DNA of 64,000 nt from Corynespora cassiicola (lineage: Eukaryota > Ascomycota > Dothideomycetes > Pleosporales > Corynesporascaceae). The notes beneath the pieces are model-generated. The model did not search any database. It had not been told where the DNA came from and saw only the letters and a program-made list of their open reading frames with translations. Both the position numbers and the translations under genes were made by a program. Of the stretch, positions 60,017 through 64,000 are shown piece after piece; positions within the stretch are counted from its first letter, which is position 1; every line of letters starts with the position of its first letter. Where the stretch lies: positions 62,001 to 126,000 of the forward strand of contig JAEUWY010000005.1 in the NCBI GenBank assembly GCA_022059125.1, given 5' to 3'.

Positions 60017-60306
60017 TATTAAAGCTGTGCTACAGGCTATAAGTAAAACTAAAAAATAAGTAGCTGCTTAAATTAATTTTTAGAAATAAGTACTAATAAA
60101 ATTACGTAAGTAAAACGATATGCAATATATTATATAAATTTCTGTATTAGTAATAAAGCATAATAAGTTAATAGTTAATTCTAAATAATAAATTTACTAA
60201 TAAAGTAAATATAATTATAGAGTATAATTATGCGAACTATATATATATACCTAAAACTTCTTACTTAGTACTGCTTAGTTACTTAGTACTGCTAAATAAA
60301 CTAATT
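60017..60306 (-). repeat. Truncated gypsy LTR, minus
   Basis: 5' LTR of the preceding minus-strand gypsy copy, beginning TATTAAAGCTGTGC. About 80 bp of its outer end is missing, replaced by a plus-strand pol fragment. Confidence 0.75.
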
Positions 60307-62840
60307 AATACTTAAAAAAGCAAGCATATTACTACTAGTTTTTATATTTTTTATTAGTAGAAAACTTTTACGTATAGAAACAGACGTATCAGACTTAGCA
60401 ATAAAAATATATATTAACTAAAAAAAAGCAAATAGTACTTAATTATCTACTATTTAAAAAAATTTAGCAGAGCTGAAAAAAATTATAATATTTATAATAA
60501 AAAATTACTTACTATTATAGATTTTTTTAAGTATTAGAAAATTTATATAGAAAGTTATTTAAAATTTATAGTATATTTAAATTACAAAAATCTAATAATA
60601 TTTATAATAACTAAACTATTAAACCGATAATATACTAGATAAAATAAAAAACTAAAACAGTATAAATTTAAAATTATCTATATACTAGGTAAAAAAAATA
60701 AAAAAGTAAATACTTTAAGTTAAAAAACAGATATTATAGAAACTAAGTTAATAAATAAAACTGCTATTTTTAAATAAGCGCTAGACAGTATTTTAGAACC
60801 AGCACACAGTATTAACTTTATTATAATAGTATATTAATAAGTACTAAAAAAGCTTTATTAAACTATTATTTAGTAGTATTACAAAAATCTGTTACACAGA
60901 TATCTAGATATTAAATAAATAATTAAACTAATATAACAGACGTATAATATTTCTGGATTAAAAAATAAAGTAGTGAAGTTTATTAAAAAATACATAATAT
61001 ATTAAAAAAATAAATATAGTATATACGCTTAATATAAAAAGCTATAAGCTATAAAAATACTAGATAAACTCTAAACAGATATTACTATAGATTTTATTAC
61101 TAAACTACTAACGTTTTAGAACCTAGTTTCTAAAGTACTTTATAATACTATTTTAGTAGTTGTAGACAGATTTATAAAATATACAGAAATAATTCTATTT
61201 AGAAATAACTATACTGCACTAGAACTAGTATAAATTATTCTAAACCGCGTAGTTAGGTATTACAAATTACTTTAATTAATTATTAGTAATAGAAACAAAC
61301 TCTTTACGTTAAACTACTAAATAATACTAATATTAGCTATTAGAATTAAAAAAAAATTATTAACAGCATACTATCTACAGACAGATAGTTAAATAAAAAA
61401 AATAAACTAGACTATAAAGATATATCTACGGATATATAGCAACTAAAAACAGAATAATTAGATATTACTACTACTTATAGTATAACTTACATTTAACAAC
61501 AGAAAATTAGTAATAATAAAATAATTTTTTTATTACGCATTACACAGAACACACTTAAATTTTCTATTACTAAAAATTAAAAAAGAATAAATTAAGCTAG
61601 TTACAAGTTAAGTAATAGATAAATTAGAAAAATTATAAAAACTTTACGAATAATTACAGAAAAATATTAAAACAGCATAACGTAAAACTATTTCTTATAT
61701 TAACTAGAAACAAAAAATAGCATTTTAGCTAAAAAGAGGGGATAAAGTATATTTTTTTACAAAAAATCTTTAAATAATATAACTAAGTAAGAAATTAGAT
61801 TACGTTAAAATCGGACTATTTTTAATTCTAGAGCAAAAAAAACTAGTTAACTATAAACTTTAACTCTCTGCTAATACTAGAATATATTTAGTATTTTATG
61901 TGTTACTATTAGAACCTGCTGACGCCGAAATATTAGTCTAAAAATACTTCTATTACAAAACAGAAAAAAAAGTTAAATTTAAAGTTAAAGTACTGCTAAA
62001 CTACTAAAAGATTAGGTAAGAAGAATTTCAGAACAAATAATTTGTTCAGAAGTTCCTAGTTAAATAAAAAGAATACTTTAATTCAGAAAATACTTAAAAA
62101 CTAAAAAAAAATCTATAAAACTATCAGCAACTGCTAAAAAAATACTAAAAAAAATATATTATCTACTACTACACGGGGTTAGGATAAAAGAACTTACCTA
62201 TAAAGAAAAAGTTTATTTTCTAAAAGTAATTAAGAATTTAAAAAGTCTGAAACTATATCCGCAGCAGTATATAAAAAAAAAAAAAACAGCAGAATTAATA
62301 AAGTCTATAGTAGTTTATATTTTAGAAGAAAAAGTAACTATTGCGTCTGCGGCAGAATAGTCGCTAAATTTAGCAGTTACTAACTTTTTCTCTTACGCTA
62401 TTTTAGAAGCTAAATATAAAGTTTTTTTTTTAGCACGCTTTTTAGTCTGCTTAAAAATTTTTTTATTACGTAGTAAACAAGCGATTATTTATATAAGTAA
62501 CTTTTTATCGTCGTTTACTTTTTTTTAGTATTTATTATAAGTCCGGTTAAGAAAAGACTATAATATGTCTACGTACGGATAACCTAGGCGGGTACACTTA
62601 GAACACTTTAAAAAAGAATTTAGCATAATATAATAATTAATACTTTTAAAAGAATAATAGATATAAGAGTTATCTGCTAAAACGTTAGCATAATAAATTT
62701 CAGCACTAAAATAAATACAACGTTAAGTAGAAAATATAATAACTTACTTTAAACCGCACGAGCGGGGTAAACTCTAGTTATATACTAAAAAGTAGAGTAG
62801 TTATGTAATTTAAGGACAAAATACTAAAAGAGAAAAATAA
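60307..62840 (+). mobile_element. Ty3/gypsy fragment, RNase H to 3' end, plus
   Basis: Matches from about 52,330 of the chromodomain element through RNase H and integrase to a decayed chromodomain-like region (about 62,060-62,110), then a 3' region more divergent than in the other copies. Interrupted by many stops. Confidence 0.72.
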
Positions 62841-63276
62841 TATTATAAGCACTTAGCTAAGCGCCGAATAAAAAAAGCTAAACTAACTAAAAAATAAAGG
62901 TATAGAGTTTTAAAAATAATATGTAACGTATTACGTAACAGTTTAGTAATAAGTAAAAATACGTAAAATACTTAGTAGTAAGCGCTTAGAAATAAGCACG
63001 TTTAACTATAAGTATATAGAGCGTTTAGTAGTAAGCACTAAGACATATATATATAGTTCGCATAATTATACTTTATAATTATATTTACTTTATTAGTAAA
63101 TCTATTATTTAGAATTAACTATTAACTTATTGTACTCTATTGCTAATACGGAGACCCGTACAGTATATCGCAGATTATTTTACTTACGTGACTCTACTAG
63201 TACTTATTTCTAAAAATTAATTTAAGCAGCTACTTGCTTTCTAGCCTCGCTTATAGCCTATAGCACAGCCTTAATA
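62841..63276 (+). repeat. Gypsy LTR variant (436 bp), plus
   Basis: Starts TATTATAAGCACTTAGC and ends AGCCTTAATA. The last 220 bp or so match the other gypsy LTRs; the first part is distinct, with repeats of AAGCGCTTAG / TAGTAAGCAC type. Confidence 0.75.
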
Positions 63277-64000
63277 ACTAGGTAAAAAAAATAAAAAAGT
63301 AGACGCTTTAAGTCGAAAAATAGATATTATAAAAACTAAGTTAATAAATAAAACTGCTATTTTTAAATAAATACTAAACAGCACTTTAGAACTAGCACAC
63401 AGCATTAATCTTATTATAACAGTATACTAATAAATACTAGAAAAACTTTATTAAACTATTATTTAATAGTATTATAAAAATCTGTTATACAGATATCTAG
63501 ATATTAAATAAATAATTAAACTAATATAATAAACGTATAATATCTCTGGATTAAAAAACAAAGTAATAAAGTTTATTAAGAAATATATAATATACTAGAA
63601 GAATAAATATAGTACACACGCTTAATATAGAGAACTATAAACTATAAAAATACTAAATAAACTTTAAATAGATATTGCTATAGACTTTATTACAGAACTA
63701 CTAACGTTTTATAATCTAGTTTTTAAAGTACTTTATAATACTATTTTAGTAGTTATAGATAGATTTATAAAATACGCAGAAATAATTCTATTTAAAAATA
63801 ACTATACTATATTAAAATTAGTATAGGTTATTTTAAATCGCGTAGTTAGATATTATAAATTACTTTAATTAATTATTAGTAACAGAGACAAACTTTTTAT
63901 ATTAAACTATTAAACAATATTAATATTAGCTATTAAAATTAAAAAAAAATTATTAATAGTATACTATTTACAGACAGACAGTTAAACAGAAAAAATAAAC
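63277..64000 (+). mobile_element. Ty3/gypsy fragment, RNase H/integrase, plus (runs off window)
   Basis: Begins abruptly after the LTR with sequence matching about 52,690 onward of the chromodomain element (ADALSRK-like segment, then integrase) and continues past the right edge. RIP-mutated, non-coding. Confidence 0.72.

Noticed and set aside
2000..64000. Centromere or telomere
   Set aside because: Gene island, recognisable nested elements and no telomeric repeat; AT-rich RIP blocks alone are not evidence of a centromere.
1..64000. CRISPR array, tRNA or rRNA genes
   Set aside because: No regularly spaced repeats with unique spacers, and I found no stretch that folds or reads like a tRNA or rRNA gene.

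Overview
The window looks like a piece of a filamentous ascomycete (Pezizomycotina) nuclear genome. The genes have many short introns (45-90 nt) with GT-AG ends and CTRAY-type branch points. They sit between long, extremely AT-rich blocks of transposons carrying the signature of repeat-induced point mutation (RIP): CpA is depleted, TpA is enriched, and stop codons arise by C-to-T and G-to-A changes. The species cannot be named from the sequence.

Layout. 1-1684 (minus) is most of a DHA2-type MFS transporter gene that runs off the left edge. About 2.07-32.4 kb is a RIP-mutated transposon block. It holds a Tc1-like element (2945-5087), a second Tc1-like element (5265-7385), a complete 7.2 kb LTR retrotransposon with 367-bp LTRs (10548-17784), a complete 6.8 kb Ty3/gypsy element with 379-bp LTRs (20064-26889), and many fragments of these families. 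About 32.4-44.8 kb is a gene island: a Cip1-like secreted protein (33759-34546, minus), a single-pass cell-surface protein (36059-37195, plus), a two-domain terpene cyclase/prenyltransferase gene (37489-40025, minus), a divergently transcribed cytochrome P450 (40779-42714, plus), and a decayed rhodopsin-like seven-helix membrane protein gene (43491-44780, plus). About 44.8-64 kb is a second transposon block: a truncated Tc1 end, a retrotransposon remnant, a Tc1 copy almost identical to the one at 5265, a chromodomain-type Ty3/gypsy element inserted inside that copy (48393-55155), and further gypsy debris.

How it fits together. The terpene synthase and the P450 start 753 bp apart in opposite directions, the usual arrangement for a co-regulated terpenoid pathway. 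The synthase would make a C20 or C25 prenyl diphosphate and cyclise it; the P450 would oxidise the product; the MFS gene 38 kb away could export it, but its membership is unproven. The synthase has a one-base frameshift in the prenyltransferase half and the rhodopsin-like gene has two in-frame TAA codons, so the pathway may be decaying in this strain.

The most striking structural observation concerns the two near-identical inverted Tc1 copies (5265-7385 and 46496-55384). Their outer and inner flanks are swapped: the right flank of each copy joins the right flank of the other to give uninterrupted gypsy integrase sequence, and the left flanks join likewise to give uninterrupted sequence of the 367-bp-LTR element. 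This means the 39 kb between them, including the whole terpene island, has been inverted by recombination between the two copies, or has been joined that way by an assembler.
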